A program made the position numbers and the translations under genes. From JACQAI01 sp035507915 (GTDB lineage: Bacteria; Pseudomonadota; Alphaproteobacteria; Elsterales; Elsteraceae): a stretch of DNA of 36,848 nucleotides. The notes under the pieces are model-generated. The model ran no database searches and was not told the origin of the DNA. It saw only the letters and a list, made by a program, of their open reading frames with translations. The stretch is taken from contig DATJNS010000520.1 of assembly GCA_035507915.1 (NCBI GenBank), positions 1-36,848 of the forward strand, given 5' to 3'. Shown piece after piece: positions 23,047 through 33,874 of the stretch (its first letter is position 1; each line of letters begins with the position of its first letter).

Positions 23047-23466
23047 TCAGACCGCTTGCGCGCCGAACGCGGCGAGTGCCGCGCGACCGACCTCGGCGTC
23101 CTGGTCGCCGGTGCCCGAGCCGACGCCGATCGCGCCGATGCAGTGGCCGTCGACGATCACGGGCAAGCCGCCTTTGAGATTCGTGAAGCCGCCATCGGTC
23201 GCGATCGCGAGCTTGACCTCGATCTCGGCGTGCGCGCCGCCGGTCGCTTGGCGGTTCGAGGCGGCCGTCCGCGCCTTGGCGAGCGCGGAGGCGGCGCTCA
23301 GGAACTTGGCGCCGTCCATGCGCACGAAGGCCATCATGTGGCCGCCGTCGTCGACCACCGCGATGCATTGGGGCACGCCCATCACCTGGGCCTTGGCGAT
23401 CGCGGCCGCGAGCAGGCGCAGCGCGCCGTCGTGGGTCAGCTTGGCGTGAGGAATCGTGTCGGACAC
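23047..23466 (-). CDS. GlcG/HbpS family (DUF336) protein
   Basis: This 139-residue member of the HbpS/GlcG family consists of small proteins implicated in haem binding or as accessory proteins beside glycolate or diol-utilisation enzymes; the role here is unproven. Characteristic segments are CIAVVDDGGHMMAFVRMDGA near residues 32-51, ALAKARTA, and the glycine-rich end IGAIGVGSGTGDQDAEVGRAA. The start is GTG at 23466, sharing one base with the stop codon of the upstream DUF2794 gene (TAGTG), so translation is probably coupled. A longer frame to 23709 lies opposite DUF2794 coding sequence in another frame and is rejected. Confidence 0.85.
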   Translation of the reverse strand: MSDTIPHAKLTHDGALRLLAAAIAKAQVMGVPQCIAVVDDGGHMMAFVRMDGAKFLSAASALAKARTAASNRQATGGAHAEIEVKLAIATDGGFTNLKGGLPVIVDGHCIGAIGVGSGTGDQDAEVGRAALAAFGAQAV

Positions 23467-23825
23467 TAGCCCGACACCAGCTCCAAGCGGCGGTCGAGAA
23501 TGTCGACCACCTCTTCCAGCGTCTTGCCCTGTTTCAGCTTCTGGCGGCCGCTGAACACCACGTAGGGGCTGTTCGCAGGACTCGTCGAAGCGCTGCGCTG
23601 CGGCACGCCCGCGCATTTCGCGATCGCGAACAGAGGCCGCTCGAGGCTCGACCGGAAGATCGAGAACACCGCCATGCCGGGTTGCTGGTCGATCGCGTAG
23701 TCGCGCCACTCGCCCGAGGAGACCTTGCGGCTGTAGACGCCGAGCAGCAGGTTCAGCTCTCTGCGGGTGAAGAAGATCCGACGATGCCGGCGCCGATGGT
23801 CGCTCAGCCGGATGAGGTTAGCCAT
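23466..23825 (-). CDS. DUF2794 family protein
   Basis: This small cytoplasmic protein has 119 residues and belongs to DUF2794, a family common in Alphaproteobacteria with no known function. The recognisable core is FFTRRELNLLLGVYSRKV followed by GEWRDYAID, then VFSIFRSSLERPLFAIAK near the middle, and a C-terminal PYVVFSGRQKLKQGKTLEEV. The N-terminus is basic (HRRRHRRIFF). The start is ATG at 23825; a GTG immediately before it at 23828 is also possible. It is first in a three-gene minus-strand run with the GlcG-like and GhrB-like genes. It is divergent from the redoxin gene, with about 195 bp between them. Confidence 0.85.
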   Translation of the reverse strand: MANLIRLSDHRRRHRRIFFTRRELNLLLGVYSRKVSSGEWRDYAIDQQPGMAVFSIFRSSLERPLFAIAKCAGVPQRSASTSPANSPYVVFSGRQKLKQGKTLEEVVDILDRRLELVSG

Positions 23826-24022
23826 CACGCGCGCTCAGGTCCCCCCGCGAGACCGCCGCCAGAGCGGTTCGTTGGTCATCAGTGTTTCCCAATTCGGCGC
23901 GGGCGTCCAGCCTGCCGTCGCGGCGCCACTCGGGGGCCGCGGCGGGCACCGAGAGGGGGCCATGCGGCACGGAAAATCTGTTACGATATCAGGCGTTTGA
24001 GATCGATTAGGGGGCGCACGGG

Positions 24023-24574
24023 ATGGTGCTGGCACGCCCGGGTTGCGAGTTCGGCCGGCCGGCCGCGGATTTCGCTCTGCCGGGCGTCGACGGCAGGGTT
24101 TGGCGCCTCGGCGACGTCCGCGGCCCGCAGGGGACCGTGGTCATGTTCCTGGCCAACCACTGCCCGGAGGTGAAGGCGGCGATGCCGCGCGTGGTCGCCG
24201 CGCTCGATCGGCTGCGCCATCAGGGTATCGGCGCGGTCGCCGTCATGCCGAACGACACGGCCGCCTATCCGGAGGACAGCCTGGACAACATGACGCGCTT
24301 TGCCGCCGAGCACCGGTTCGGCTTTCCCTACCTCTGGGACGACGGCCAGGCGATCGCACGCGCGTACGGCGCGACCGTGACGCCGGAGTTCTTCGGCTAC
24401 GACCGCGACATGCGCCTGCAGTACCACGGCCGGTTCGACGACGGCGAACCTGGGGGCGCGCCGCCGCGCCGGCACGATCTGGTCGAGGCGATGCAGCGCA
24501 TCGCCGCGACCGGCGAGGGGCCGCGCGAACAGGCGCCGGCCCGCGGCTGCTCGATCAAGTGGCGGCCGGCCTGA
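24023..24574 (+). CDS. Thioredoxin-fold redoxin (AhpC/TSA-like)
   Basis: This 183-residue thioredoxin-fold protein is of the redoxin/AhpC-TSA type, likely a thiol peroxidase or reductase acting in the cytoplasm, since no signal peptide is seen. The domain runs from about residue 10 to 155: DFALPGVDGRVWRLGDVRG, then FLANHCPEVKAAMPRV with the candidate active Cys C47. This NHCPxVK form, with a single Cys instead of CxxC, recurs in a subgroup of proteobacterial redoxins. A second Cys, C176, lies in the C-terminal GCSIKW segment, itself typical of that subgroup, and could be the resolving residue. A third Cys is at position 8. The start is ATG at 24023 with AGGGGG eight bases upstream. Confidence 0.85.
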   Translation: MVLARPGCEFGRPAADFALPGVDGRVWRLGDVRGPQGTVVMFLANHCPEVKAAMPRVVAALDRLRHQGIGAVAVMPNDTAAYPEDSLDNMTRFAAEHRFGFPYLWDDGQAIARAYGATVTPEFFGYDRDMRLQYHGRFDDGEPGGAPPRRHDLVEAMQRIAATGEGPREQAPARGCSIKWRPA

Positions 24575-24692
24575 GCCCGTTGCCGCGGCGTCAGGCCACG
24601 CCAAAGCGGCGTTTGCGTTCGCCGGGGGCCGGGGGTACCTTGCGCCACCCGTTTCCGGGGCGTTCTCGGGGCATTCTGGGCGGACCCGCCGC

Positions 24693-25340
24693 GTGGTCGA
24701 CGACATCATCCGCGAAATCGACGACGACCTGCGAGCCGACCGCTACAAGCGGCTGTGGCAGCGCTACCAGAACTACGTCTACGCCGCCGCGGTTCTGGTC
24801 GTGCTCGGGGTCGCCGGCTACGAATACTGGCAGCAGCGCCAGCATGCCGCGCGCGCTGCCGAGGGCGCCCGCTTCGCCGCGGCCATGGACCAGATCGACC
24901 GCGGCGACCTGGCCGGCGCGGACCAGGCATTGGCCGCGCTGGCGCGCGACGCCGGGGGCGGGTATGCGACCCTGGCACGGCTCTACGATGCCGACGTGCT
25001 CGCCAAGAAGGGCGACGTCGACGCGGCCTTGAAACTCTACGACGCGGTCGCCGCGGACGACGGCGTCGATCGACGGTTCCGCGACCTGGCGCTGGTCCTG
25101 GGCGCGGCGCGGCGCGTCGACCACGATGACCCGGCCAGCCTCACCCAGCGCCTGCAGCCGGTCCTGGGCGACGACAATCCCTGGCGCTTCAGCGCCCGCG
25201 AGCTGATCGGCGTCGCGGCGCTCCGCACCGGCAATGCGGCCGAGGCGCGCACCGATCTGACGCGCCTCGCCGACGATGCGGCGGCGCCTCCCGGCATCCG
25301 CGGTCGCGCCGCCGAGCTCCTGAAGACGTTGGGCGACTAG
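24693..25340 (+). CDS. YfgM-like membrane-anchored tetratricopeptide protein
   Basis: This 215-residue protein has a short basic cytoplasmic N-terminus, one transmembrane helix (about 28-44, VYAAAVLVVLGVAGYEYW), and a periplasmic helical domain of TPR-like repeats (about 50-215). This is the layout of YfgM, which associates with the Sec translocon and periplasmic chaperones in gamma-proteobacteria. The location just before bamB and der is the same as in many proteobacteria and supports the name. The start is GTG at 24693; no strong ribosome site is visible. It is separated by 16 bp from bamB and is likely the first gene of the yfgM-bamB-der operon. Confidence 0.85.
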   Translation: MVDDIIREIDDDLRADRYKRLWQRYQNYVYAAAVLVVLGVAGYEYWQQRQHAARAAEGARFAAAMDQIDRGDLAGADQALAALARDAGGGYATLARLYDADVLAKKGDVDAALKLYDAVAADDGVDRRFRDLALVLGAARRVDHDDPASLTQRLQPVLGDDNPWRFSARELIGVAALRTGNAAEARTDLTRLADDAAAPPGIRGRAAELLKTLGD

Positions 25341-25356
25341 GCGAGGGGACGAAAGC

Positions 25357-26697
25357 GTGAGGGTGGTGGTGTCGCGTCGGATCGCGTGGGCTTGTGCGCT
25401 CGCGCTCGCGGGTTCGCTCGCCGGATGCAGCTGGTTCGATTGGCTGGGCACCTCGAAGCACAAGGACCCGCTGCCCGGCAAGCGCATCGAGGTACTGCAG
25501 TCGACCCACGACTTCGAGGTCGATCCGAAGCTCGCCGACGAGCCCGTCAAGCTGCCGCGGCCGCAGCGCAACACCGAGTGGCCGCAGGCCGGCGGCTTCC
25601 CCGATCACGTGATGTTCCACCTGGCGCTGCCGGAGACTCTGCACGAGGCCTGGCGCGTCAGCATCGGCGAAGGGTCGAACAGCAGCTCGCTGCTCTACTC
25701 CGGTCCGGTGGTCGCCGACGGCCGGGTGTTCACCATCGATACCGAGAGCAACGTCAGTGCGTTCAGCCTCAAGGACGGCAAGCAGCTGTGGTCGAGCGAC
25801 GTCACGCCCGAGAACGAAAGCGATGCCGTGGTCGCCGGCGCCGTTTCGGTCTACGGCGGGCGCGTCTACGTCTCGAGCGGTTATGCCGAGGTGCTGGCGC
25901 TCGACGCCAAGACGGGGAAGATCGCGTGGCGCACCAAGTTGACCGCACCGGTGCGCGCCGCGCCGACGATCGCCGGCGAGCGCGCGTTCGTGACCACCGT
26001 CGACAACCAGCTGATCGCGTTGTCGGCCGAGGATGGCAAACGCCTGTGGGAGCACTCGGGCATCAGCGAGACGGCCGGCCTGATGGGCGGCGCGAGCGCG
26101 GCGGTCGACGCCAACACCGTGATCGCGGCCTACAGCTCGGGCGAGCTGTTCGCGCTGCGCGCCGATTCCGGGCGGGTCGCGTGGACCGAGAACCTGGCCG
26201 CCGTGCGGCGCGCCGACGCGGTGTCGGCGCTCGCCGAGGTCGCGCGCCCGGTCGTCGACCGCGGCGTGGTGCTCGCGGTCAGCCACAGCGGTCGCATCGC
26301 GGCGATCGAGCTGCGCTCGGGCGGCCGCGTCTGGGACCGCGAGGTCGCGAGCTCGCACATGCCGTGGGTGGCCGGCGACTACATCTACGTGCTGACGACC
26401 ACCGGCGATCTTCTGTGCATGACCCGGCAGGACGGCCGCATCCGCTGGGTCCAGACCCTGCCGCACTATGCCGATCCCGAGGACAAGAAGGAACCGATCA
26501 TCTGGTCGGGTCCGGTGCTCGGCGGTGACCGCCTGATCGTGGTTGGCTCCGCGGGCGACATCGTCGCGATCTCGCCCTACACCGGCAAGGCGCTCGGCCG
26601 GATCGAGCTCGACGCCAAGATCCTGATCGCCCCGGTGATCGCCGACGACACGCTCCTGGTCCTCACCGACGACGGCGACCTCATCGCCTATCGATGA
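25357..26697 (+). CDS. bamB: Outer-membrane assembly lipoprotein BamB (PQQ-like propeller)
   Basis: This is a lipoprotein of the BAM complex, which inserts beta-barrel proteins into the outer membrane. It has 446 residues. The signal peptide ends in the lipobox LAGC, giving lipidated C24. The mature part is an eight-bladed propeller of PQQ-type repeats: SGPVVADGRVFTIDTESNVS near 116-135, YVSSGYAEVLALDAKTGKIA near 172-191, AFVTTVDNQLIALSAEDGKR, YVLTTTGDLLCMTRQDGRIR and a final TLLVLTDDGDLIAYR. The start is GTG at 25357 with GAGGGGA upstream. The stop overlaps the der start as ATGA. Proteobacterial gene order supports the assignment over other PQQ-repeat proteins. Confidence 0.9.
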   Translation: MRVVVSRRIAWACALALAGSLAGCSWFDWLGTSKHKDPLPGKRIEVLQSTHDFEVDPKLADEPVKLPRPQRNTEWPQAGGFPDHVMFHLALPETLHEAWRVSIGEGSNSSSLLYSGPVVADGRVFTIDTESNVSAFSLKDGKQLWSSDVTPENESDAVVAGAVSVYGGRVYVSSGYAEVLALDAKTGKIAWRTKLTAPVRAAPTIAGERAFVTTVDNQLIALSAEDGKRLWEHSGISETAGLMGGASAAVDANTVIAAYSSGELFALRADSGRVAWTENLAAVRRADAVSALAEVARPVVDRGVVLAVSHSGRIAAIELRSGGRVWDREVASSHMPWVAGDYIYVLTTTGDLLCMTRQDGRIRWVQTLPHYADPEDKKEPIIWSGPVLGGDRLIVVGSAGDIVAISPYTGKALGRIELDAKILIAPVIADDTLLVLTDDGDLIAYR

Positions 26698-28040
26698 GCT
26701 TCACGGTCGCGATCGTCGGGCGACCCAATGTCGGCAAGTCGACCTTGTTCAACCGACTGGTCGGCAAGCGACTGGCGTTGGTCGACGATGCGCCCGGCGT
26801 CACGCGCGACCGGCGCGAAGGCGAGGCGCGGCTCGGCGATCTGAGCTTCCGTGTGTTCGACACCGCGGGACTCGAGACGGGTGCCGACGACAGCCTGGCC
26901 GCGCGCATGACGCGGCAATCCGAGCGCGCGATCGCCGACGCCGACGTCGCCCTGCTGCTGATCGACGCGCGCGCCGGCGTGATGGCGGCCGACCGTCACT
27001 TCGCGCAGCGCCTGCGCCGCGGCCGCACGCCCGTGATCCTGGTGGCCAACAAGTGCGAAGGTCGGGCGGCCAACCCGGGCCTGCTCGAGGCCTTCGAGCT
27101 CGGGCTCGGCGAGCCGGTCGCGATCTCGGCCGAGCACGGCGAAGGCCTCGCCGATCTCCATGACGCGCTGGCGGCGCGCGTGCGCGCCGCGGCGGACGCC
27201 GGGGACGGCACCGCCGAGGAGGCCGCGCGTCCGCTGCAGCTCGCCGTGGTCGGCCGGCCGAACGTCGGCAAGTCGACCCTGATCAACCGACTGGTCGGCG
27301 AGGAGCGGCTGCTCGCGGGTCCGGAGGCCGGCATCACGCGCGACGCCATCGCCGTGCCCTTCGCCTTCGCCGGCCGCGCGATCCGGCTGATCGACACCGC
27401 GGGGCTGCGCCGTCGGCCGCGCGTCCAGGACAAGGTCGAGAAGCTGTCGGTCGCCGACACGCAGCGTGCCATTCGCTACGCCGAGATCGTCGTGCTGGTG
27501 ATCGACGGCACGAGCGGGCTCGAGAAGCAGGATCTGACGATCGCCGCCGACGTGGTCGAGGAGGGCCGCGGCATGGTGATCGCCGTCAACAAGTGGGACG
27601 CGGTCGCCCAGCCCGATGCGAGCCTGCGCGCGATCCGCGACCGGCTGGCGATCTCGCTGCCCCAGGTGCGCGGCATCCCGCTCGTCACCGTGTCGGCGCG
27701 CGAGGGCCGCAATCTCGACGCGCTGATGCGCGCCGTGCTGGCGCTCGCCGAGATCTGGAATCGGCGCGTCGGCACCGCCGACATGAACCGCTGGCTCGAG
27801 GTCGCGGTGGCGCAGCATCCGCCGCCGCTGGTCGCCGGCCGGCCGATCCGCATCCGCTACGCGACGCAGATCAAGACGCGGCCGCCGACCTTCGCGCTGT
27901 TCGTGTCGAAGCCGCAGGATCTGCCCGACAGCTACGTGCGCTATCTCGTCAACTCGCTGCGCGACAGTTTCGGGCTCGACGGCGTGCCGATCCGCACCGT
28001 CATGCGCAAGGGCAAGAATCCCTACGCCGCAGCGGGTTGA
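26694..28040 (+). CDS. der: Ribosome biogenesis GTPase Der (EngA)
   Basis: This tandem two-domain GTPase is required for 50S subunit assembly. It has 448 residues. In the first domain, the P-loop GRPNVGKS is at 9-16, DTAG at 56-59, and the G4 element reads NKCE (119-122) where NKxD is usual, a variation found in other Der N-terminal domains. In the second domain, GRPNVGKS is at 187-194, DTAG at 234-237 and NKWD at 299-302. The C-terminal KH-like domain (about 365-448) ends in RKGKNPYAAAG. The start is ATG at 26694, overlapping bamB by four bases. The gene ends three bases before the convergent homospermidine synthase gene, leaving no room for a separate terminator. Confidence 0.97.
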   Translation: MSFTVAIVGRPNVGKSTLFNRLVGKRLALVDDAPGVTRDRREGEARLGDLSFRVFDTAGLETGADDSLAARMTRQSERAIADADVALLLIDARAGVMAADRHFAQRLRRGRTPVILVANKCEGRAANPGLLEAFELGLGEPVAISAEHGEGLADLHDALAARVRAAADAGDGTAEEAARPLQLAVVGRPNVGKSTLINRLVGEERLLAGPEAGITRDAIAVPFAFAGRAIRLIDTAGLRRRPRVQDKVEKLSVADTQRAIRYAEIVVLVIDGTSGLEKQDLTIAADVVEEGRGMVIAVNKWDAVAQPDASLRAIRDRLAISLPQVRGIPLVTVSAREGRNLDALMRAVLALAEIWNRRVGTADMNRWLEVAVAQHPPPLVAGRPIRIRYATQIKTRPPTFALFVSKPQDLPDSYVRYLVNSLRDSFGLDGVPIRTVMRKGKNPYAAAG

Positions 28041-28043
28041 GCC

Positions 28044-29462
28044 TCACACGACGCGGAAGTTCTTGAACTGCCAGGGGTCGTCGCGGTCGAGATCCTCGGG
28101 GAACAGGCGCGCGCGGTCGGCGAGCGGCGTCCAGTCGCCGTAGACGCCGACGATCTCGCCGAGATAGGGCCGGGCGATCTCGAGTACGCGCTCGAAATCC
28201 ATCTCCTCCGGCTCGACCAGCGAGGCGCGCGGATTCTCGATCGCCCAGATCATGCCGGCGAGCGCGGTTGCGGTCACCTGCAGGCTGGTCGCGTTGTTGT
28301 AGGGCGCGAGGCGGCGCGCGTCGGCGACGTCGAGCCGCGAGCCGTACCAGTAGCAGGTCTTGGCGTGACCCATCAGGAGCACGCCCAGTTCGTCGATCCC
28401 CGTGGTGATCTCGTCCGTGATCAGACGGATGGTCTTCTGCAGGCGCCAGTTCTTGCCGGCGAACTCGTGCAGCGAGAGCACCGCGCCGTCGCACGGGTGA
28501 TAGGCGTAATGCACGGTCGGCCGATAGCGCACCGTTTCGCCGTCGCGCACGCTGAGATAATCGGAGATCGAGATCGCCTCGCCGTGGGTGATCAGCCAGC
28601 CGAGATAGGGACCCTCGAGCGGCGTCCAGCTGCGCACGCGCGTCGAGGCGCCCGGCCGGTTGAGATAGATGGCGCTGCCGCAGCCGAACTCGTGCCGTCC
28701 GCCGTCCGCCGGGAAGTGGCGCTCGTGGCTGCCCCAGCCGAGCTCGGCCGGCTGCGAGCCTTCGCTGACGAAGCCCTCGATCGACCACGTGTTGACGAAC
28801 TCGCCCGGCGCCTTGGGGATCGAAGAGACCTGCGTGTCGCGCTCGGCGATGTGGATCACGCGAATGCCGAGCCGCTCGGCGAGCGCAGCCCATTGCGCGC
28901 GGCTGGTCGGCTTGGCGACCGCGAGGCCGGTGTCGGCCGCGATGTTGAGCAGGGCCTGCTTGACGAAATGCGAGACCAAGCCGGGATTGGCGCCGTGCGT
29001 GATGACGGCGGTCGGGCCACCCGGATGTTTGGCGCGCATGGCGAGCGCTTTTTCGCGCAGGGCGTAGTTCGAGCGCAGCGACGGCGAGAGTGTCGTGTCC
29101 GTGTAGCCGCCGGGCCACGGCTCGATGCAGGTGTCAAGATAGAAGGCGCCCCTGGACTGGCACAGCTCGACCAGCGCGATGCTCGAGACCTCGACCGACA
29201 CGTTGAGCAGGAAATCGCCCGCGCCGAGCAGCGGGCCCAGCACGGTCGCGTAGTTTGCCGGAGTGAGCCGCTCCAGGATGAAGCGCACGCCGAGCGCGGT
29301 CGCTTCGGGGTGGCCGCGCTCCTCGGCGGTCACGATGGCGACGCGTGACGGTTCGATGTCGATATGGCGAAAGATCAGCGGCAGGACGCCCTGGCCGATG
29401 CTGCCGAAGCCGAGGATGACGATCCGACCCGGAAACGTCGTGCGCTTTTCGTTGCCCGCCAT
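28044..29462 (-). CDS. hss: Homospermidine synthase
   Basis: NAD-dependent condensation of two putrescines (or putrescine and spermidine) to homospermidine, the main polyamine route in many Alphaproteobacteria. It has 472 residues, the family's usual length. The Rossmann motif GFGSIGQG lies near 18-25, then NVSVEVSSIALVELCQSRGA, LDTCIEPWPGGYTD and ITHGANPGLVSHFVKQAL near 163-180, all typical of bacterial homospermidine synthase in the saccharopine dehydrogenase-like fold. The C-terminal region has DGAVLSLHEFAGKNWRLQ. The start was placed at 29462 (MAGNEKRTTF); an in-frame ATG at 29510 adds 16 residues without likeness. It is expressed alone, with its own promoter in the 96-bp gap upstream. 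Confidence 0.93.
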   Translation of the reverse strand: MAGNEKRTTFPGRIVILGFGSIGQGVLPLIFRHIDIEPSRVAIVTAEERGHPEATALGVRFILERLTPANYATVLGPLLGAGDFLLNVSVEVSSIALVELCQSRGAFYLDTCIEPWPGGYTDTTLSPSLRSNYALREKALAMRAKHPGGPTAVITHGANPGLVSHFVKQALLNIAADTGLAVAKPTSRAQWAALAERLGIRVIHIAERDTQVSSIPKAPGEFVNTWSIEGFVSEGSQPAELGWGSHERHFPADGGRHEFGCGSAIYLNRPGASTRVRSWTPLEGPYLGWLITHGEAISISDYLSVRDGETVRYRPTVHYAYHPCDGAVLSLHEFAGKNWRLQKTIRLITDEITTGIDELGVLLMGHAKTCYWYGSRLDVADARRLAPYNNATSLQVTATALAGMIWAIENPRASLVEPEEMDFERVLEIARPYLGEIVGVYGDWTPLADRARLFPEDLDRDDPWQFKNFRVV

Positions 29463-29558
29463 CTCGTGCTCCGCCCCGTGTCGCCCGCAGCGACGCGATG
29501 ATAGCGGCAAGCTCGCGCGCTTTCGACCACAGAAGCGGCGCTGCGGTCAGGCGCTCGT

Positions 29559-30296
29559 CTAGCGCGCGGCGGCGACGCGGATGATCTCGCCGTGGCGCGT
29601 GCAGCCCGCCTCGGCGAGGCCGAGGAACCACGGCGCGACGTCGTCGGGCGTCGGCAGGCTGTTGGGATCCTCGCCGGGGAACGCCTGGGCGCGCATCTGC
29701 GAACGGACCGGCCCGGGGTCGATCAGGTTGACCTTGACGGCGAAGCGCTGGACCTCGGCGGCGTAGATGCGCACCAGCGTCTCGAGCGCCGCCTTGCTCG
29801 CCGCGTAGGCGCCCCAGTAGGCGCGCGCCGTCTCGGCGGCGCGCGACGTCACGAAGATGGCGCGTCCCGTGCCGCTCGCGCGCAGGAGCGGGTCGAAGGC
29901 GCCGATCAGCCGCGCGTTGGCGCCGACGTTGGTGGCGAACACCGAATCCCACAGCGGATCGGGCATCTGTCCGACCGGGTAGAGGCCGCCGAGCAGCCCG
30001 GCATTGCCGACCAGGACGTCGAGCCGGCCGAAGCGTTCGGCGATCGCCTGTGCCGCCTGCTCGATCTTGGCGCGGTCCATCAGGTCGATCGGCACCAGGG
30101 TCGCCGCGCGTCCCTCGGCGCGGATCGCGTCGTCGACCTCCTCGAGCCCGCCGACCGTGCGGGCGACCAGGATGACGTGCGCGCCTTCGCGCGCGAACAG
30201 CCGGCCGACCGCGGCCCCCAGTCCGCGCGAGGCGCCGGTGACGAGCGCGATCCTGCCGGCGAGCCGCCCCGACGCCGGCGCGGACGGCTCGGCCAT
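29559..30296 (-). CDS. Short-chain dehydrogenase/reductase (SDR)
   Basis: This 245-residue classical SDR has the cofactor motif TGASRGLG at 20-27, NAG at 98-100, and a catalytic Ser-Tyr-Lys set of S151, Y164 and K168 in YAASK. The residues after the second strand (VART) suit NADP(H). It is the last gene of the minus-strand run, overlapping purF by one base (purF stop at 30296-30298). An SDR directly after purF is seen in other Alphaproteobacteria. The substrate is unknown. Confidence 0.9.
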   Translation of the reverse strand: MAEPSAPASGRLAGRIALVTGASRGLGAAVGRLFAREGAHVILVARTVGGLEEVDDAIRAEGRAATLVPIDLMDRAKIEQAAQAIAERFGRLDVLVGNAGLLGGLYPVGQMPDPLWDSVFATNVGANARLIGAFDPLLRASGTGRAIFVTSRAAETARAYWGAYAASKAALETLVRIYAAEVQRFAVKVNLIDPGPVRSQMRAQAFPGEDPNSLPTPDDVAPWFLGLAEAGCTRHGEIIRVAAAR

Positions 30297-31747
30297 CAGG
30301 CGAGCTCGGCGAGCAGCGAAAGCTGACGGTAGTTCTGGCCGCCGAGCTGGTCGGTCAAGCGGATCGGATAGTCACCGGTGAAGCAGGCGTCGCAGAACTG
30401 CGGTGCCTCTTCGCGGCGCGCCTCGCCCATGGCGCGATAGAGCCCGTCGATCGACAGGAACGCCAGGGTGTCGACGCCGATGTATTTGGCCATCGCCGGC
30501 ACGTCGAAGCGCGAGGCGAGCAGCTTGTCGCGCTCGGGGGTGTCGACGCCGTAGTAGCAGGAATGCGTGGTCGGCGGGCTCGCGATGCGCATGTGCACCT
30601 CGGTCGCGCCGGCCGCGCGCACCATCTCGACGATCTTGGTCGAGGTGGTGCCGCGCACGATCGAGTCGTCGACCAGGATCACGCGCTTGCCCTCGATGTG
30701 GGCGCGGTTGGCGTTGTGCTTGAGCTTGACGCCGAGATGGCGGATGTGGTCCGCCGGCTCGATGAAGGTGCGCCCGACATAGTGGTTGCGGATGATGCCG
30801 AGCTCGAACGGAATGTGGGCCTCGTTGGCGTAGCCGATCGCCGCCGGCACGCCCGAATCCGGCACCGGGATCACGGCGTCGGCGTCGATGTGGCTCTCGC
30901 GCGCGAGCTCGGCGCCGATGCGCTTGCGCGCCTCGTAGACGCTGGTGCCCTCGACGATGCTGTCGGGTCGCGCGAAGTAGATGTACTCGAAGATGCAGAA
31001 GCGCTTCTTCGCGGCCGGGAACGGCCGATGGCTCGCCACGCCGCTCGCGTTGATGACGACGAGCTCGCCGGGCGCGATGTCGCGCACGAAATCGGCGCCG
31101 ATGATGTCGAGCGCGCAGGTCTCCGAGGCGAGTATCCAGGCCTCGCCGATCCGGCCCAGGACCAGCGGCCGGACGCCGAGCGGATCGCGTACGCCGATCA
31201 GCCCGTCGTTGGTCAGCGCCACGAACGAATAGGCGCCCTCGATCTGGCGCAGCGCGTCGACCATGCGATCGAGCACCGAATGGCGCGAGCTGGTCGCGAT
31301 CAGGTGGACGACGATCTCGGTGTCGGTGGTCGACTGGAACAGCGAGCCGCGTTCCTGCAGCTGCTCGCGAATCACGTGGTTGTTGGTCAGGTTGCCGTTG
31401 TGCGCCAGCGCGAAACCGCCGAACGCGAAGTCGGCGAACAGCGGCTGGACGTTGCGCAGCAGCGTGTCGCCCGTGGTGGCGTAGCGCACGTGGCCGACCG
31501 CCGCGTAGCCCTTCAGGCGCGCGATCACGGTGCCGGCGGAGAAGTTGTCGCCGACGTGACCCAGGCCGCGATGGGCGTGGAAGTGCTCGCCGTCGTAGGC
31601 GACGATGCCGGTCGCCTCCTGGCCGCGGTGCTGTAGGGCATGCAGGCCGAGCGCGGTATGGGCGGCGGCCTCCGGGTGCCCGTAGATGCCGAACAGACCG
31701 CACTCCTCGCGGAGCTTGTCGTCGTCGAAGGGGTGGGTCGTCAGCAT
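30296..31747 (-). CDS. purF: Amidophosphoribosyltransferase
   Basis: First committed step of purine synthesis: PRPP and glutamine give 5-phosphoribosylamine. It has 483 residues. The N-terminal nucleophile is C16 (REECGLFGIYG), exposed by removal of a 15-residue propeptide. The PRPP loop VILVDDSIVRGTTS is at 356-369. Four cysteines, C251, C397, C452 and C455, have the same spacing as the [4Fe-4S] ligands of the Bacillus subtilis enzyme (146, 55 and 3 residues apart). This is therefore the iron-sulfur, propeptide-bearing form and not the E. coli form. It lies 19 bp downstream of cvpA, as in many proteobacteria. Confidence 0.97.
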   Translation of the reverse strand: MLTTHPFDDDKLREECGLFGIYGHPEAAAHTALGLHALQHRGQEATGIVAYDGEHFHAHRGLGHVGDNFSAGTVIARLKGYAAVGHVRYATTGDTLLRNVQPLFADFAFGGFALAHNGNLTNNHVIREQLQERGSLFQSTTDTEIVVHLIATSSRHSVLDRMVDALRQIEGAYSFVALTNDGLIGVRDPLGVRPLVLGRIGEAWILASETCALDIIGADFVRDIAPGELVVINASGVASHRPFPAAKKRFCIFEYIYFARPDSIVEGTSVYEARKRIGAELARESHIDADAVIPVPDSGVPAAIGYANEAHIPFELGIIRNHYVGRTFIEPADHIRHLGVKLKHNANRAHIEGKRVILVDDSIVRGTTSTKIVEMVRAAGATEVHMRIASPPTTHSCYYGVDTPERDKLLASRFDVPAMAKYIGVDTLAFLSIDGLYRAMGEARREEAPQFCDACFTGDYPIRLTDQLGGQNYRQLSLLAELA

Positions 31748-31766
31748 TGGGGCTCTCCGCCGATCC

Positions 31767-32428
31767 CTATTTCTTTTCCTCGGACTGCTGAATCAGATTC
31801 TGCAGCTGTTGCTCATCCTGCTTGGTCGGGCCTTCAGGCTTCTGGGACGGCTCGGTATGCGCCGGCGGGCTCAGGGCGCGGGCGAGCCCGGCGGCGCGTT
31901 CGGCCTCCTGTCTTACCCGGTCGGCCTCGGTTGCGCCACGGTCGCGCGCGCTCCGGGGCACCAGCCGCTCCAGGAGGGCGACACCCTGCTCGATCGCCGG
32001 CAGCGACCGCGCCGAGGTGATCCAGATGGGCCGGTCCTGGGCCGGCACCGCCCACGTCAGCAGCATGTAGCCGATGCACACGATCACGGCGCCGCGAAAC
32101 AGGCCGAACGCGAAACCGAGCGACCGGTCGATCGCGCTCAACGCACTGCCCCGCACCTGGCTCGATATGGCGTGGCTGATCACCGAGAACAAGATCAGGC
32201 TGATGACGAACAGCACCACGCCGGCGACCGCGTCGGCGACGAAATCGATGCTGATCAGCTGGCGGGCATAAGGTCGCACGTAGCCGAACCCGTAGAGCGT
32301 CACGAAGGCGGCGCCGACCCAGGCGGCGACGCCCAGCACCTCGCGCACGAAGCCGCGCAGGAACGCCCACAGCGCCGAGACCAGCAGGACGCCGATGATG
32401 GCGACATCGCCGACGGTCAGCGCCTGGC

Positions 32429-32432
<4 letters not shown>
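31767..32432 (-). CDS. cvpA: CvpA family membrane protein
   Basis: This 221-residue inner-membrane protein has four hydrophobic segments in residues about 8-120 (VGDVAIIGVLLVSALWAFL, VLGVAAWVGAAFVTLYGF, VAGVVLFVISLILFSVISHA, FGLFRGAVIVCIGYMLLTW). These are followed by a charged cytoplasmic or periplasmic tail rich in Gln, Glu and Lys. CvpA was named for colicin V production and now links to envelope stress and bile resistance; the molecular role is unsettled. The start is ATG at 32432, overlapping radA by four bases (ATGA). A longer frame reading upstream into radA in another frame is rejected. Confidence 0.92.
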
Positions 32433-33865
<1,433 letters not shown>

Positions 33866-33874
33866 CGCCGGCCC